Source: Rhizobiaceae bacterium (lineage in GTDB: Bacteria; Pseudomonadota; Alphaproteobacteria; Rhizobiales; Rhizobiaceae). From it: a stretch of DNA of 6,364 bases. Positions 5,671 to 6,364 of this stretch are shown here, one piece after another. The position numbers and the translations under genes are program-made. Numbering within the stretch: the stretch's first letter is position 1; every line of letters begins with the position of its first letter. The notes under the pieces were generated by a model, which was not told the DNA's origin, ran no database searches, and saw only the letters and a program-made list of their open reading frames with translations. The stretch spans positions 1 through 6,364 of the forward strand of contig JACMIV010000390.1 of NCBI GenBank assembly GCA_014380965.1, in the 5' to 3' direction.

Positions 5671-6364
5671 GCCTTGCGCTTTCCGGTGAGGCGCACGCGC
5701 GGATCGATGACAGCGAGAAGCACGTCCGAAACGAGCATGCCGACGACCGTGAGGACCGCGAGGAACATCAGGAAGGAGCCAGCGAGGTACATGTCCTGGC
5801 TGCGCAGCGAATCGAGAAGCATCGGCCCCGTCGTCGGCAGCGACATGACGGCGGAAACGATGACTGAGCCGGAAACGACCTGGGGCAGCAGCGTCCCGAT
5901 ATCGGCGACGAAGGGGTTCAGCACGGCACGGAGCGGGTATTTCCGCAGGATCCTGCTCTCCGATAGTCCCTTGGCGCGCGCCGTCGTGACATAGGGCTTC
6001 TGCAACTCGTCGAGGAGGTTCGCCCGAAGGCGCCGGATCATGCCGGCGGTCCCGGCCGTGCCGATGACGAGCACGGGCACCACGAGATGGCTCAGCAGCG
6101 AACCGACCTTCTCCGCCGACCAGGGCGCGTCGGTATAGACCGGATCCATCAGCCCGCCGATCGAGACGCCGAACATCGTGTTCGAGGCGTAGAGGAGGAT
6201 CAGCGCAAGCAAGAAGTTCGGTGTCGCAAGGCCGATGTAGCCGAGAAACGAAAGTCCGTGATCGGCTACGCTGTACTGGTGCGTCGCGATGTAGACCCCG
6301 ATCGGGAACGAGACGGCATAGATGAAGAGGACAGTCAGGAAGTTCAGCACCATCGTGAGGAACA
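5667..6364 (-). CDS. OppB/DppB-like ABC importer permease (5' end cut by window)
   Basis: The frame stays open through the right edge of the window, so the gene is partial. The ATG at 6353 falls inside a hydrophobic helix and is not a credible start, and about the N-terminal third of the usual OppB length is missing. Visible features are FPIGVYIATHQYS, typical of the family after its early helices, then several membrane segments. The EAA-type ATPase-docking loop is YVTTARAKGLSESRIL followed by LRAVLNPF. The C-terminal end is IDPRVRLTGKRKA, matching the usual IDPR(V/I)R close of OppB proteins. It pairs with the OppC-like gene through a four-base ATGA overlap to form the membrane channel. The binding protein and ATPases presumably lie outside the window. 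The substrate is unknown. Confidence 0.92.
   Translation of the reverse strand, partial: FLTMVLNFLTVLFIYAVSFPIGVYIATHQYSVADHGLSFLGYIGLATPNFLLALILLYASNTMFGVSIGGLMDPVYTDAPWSAEKVGSLLSHLVVPVLVIGTAGTAGMIRRLRANLLDELQKPYVTTARAKGLSESRILRKYPLRAVLNPFVADIGTLLPQVVSGSVIVSAVMSLPTTGPMLLDSLRSQDMYLAGSFLMFLAVLTVVGMLVSDVLLAVIDPRVRLTGKRKA

Noticed and set aside
4498..5994. 498-codon plus-strand frame
   Set aside because: The peptide is Arg/Glu-rich, highly charged and without domain structure, and it is antisense to two permeases with clear family signatures.
1..6364. Insertion sequences, CRISPR arrays, tRNA or rRNA genes
   Set aside because: No transposase motif, regularly spaced repeats, tRNA cloverleaf with CCA-type end or rRNA-like segment was seen.

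Overview
The window is GC-rich throughout, with strongly GC-biased third codon positions and many long open frames antisense to real genes. Gene families, codon use and the intergenic palindrome type point to an alphaproteobacterium, most likely of the Hyphomicrobiales (rhizobia-like). This is an inference from style; no rRNA or other taxonomic marker is present.

Layout. Bases 2-103 may be the last codons of an upstream plus-strand gene (Ala/Pro-rich tail, weak call). Bases 104-311 are a leader region with an imperfect dyad at 153-180 and no convincing promoter. From 312 to 4407 four plus-strand genes follow with no gaps: a stand-alone cyclic-nucleotide-binding (CNB) protein (312-773), a metallo-beta-lactamase-fold hydrolase (770-1672), a membrane-bound class III nucleotidyl cyclase (1656-3149) and a soluble class III nucleotidyl cyclase (3142-4407). 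Each gene overlaps the next by 4, 17 and 8 bases, so they almost certainly form one translationally coupled operon. A 102-base gap holding a long imperfect hairpin (4451-4490) separates this operon from two convergent minus-strand genes. These encode OppC-like (4510-5670) and OppB-like (5667-6364, cut by the window edge) permeases of a peptide/oligosaccharide-type ABC importer, and they overlap by ATGA.

How the genes may work together. The plus-strand operon looks like a compact cyclic-nucleotide signalling module: two synthases, a metallo-hydrolase of a superfamily that includes class II cyclic-nucleotide phosphodiesterases, and a receptor with no output domain of its own. Both cyclases keep their two metal-binding aspartates but depart from the canonical active site in different ways. 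The membrane enzyme has Lys where the transition-state Arg is expected. The soluble enzyme has Ala where the adenine-recognising Lys is expected. Product identity (cAMP, cGMP or other) and the receptor's target therefore cannot be assumed. The ABC transporter lies on the other strand and shows no direct link to the module.
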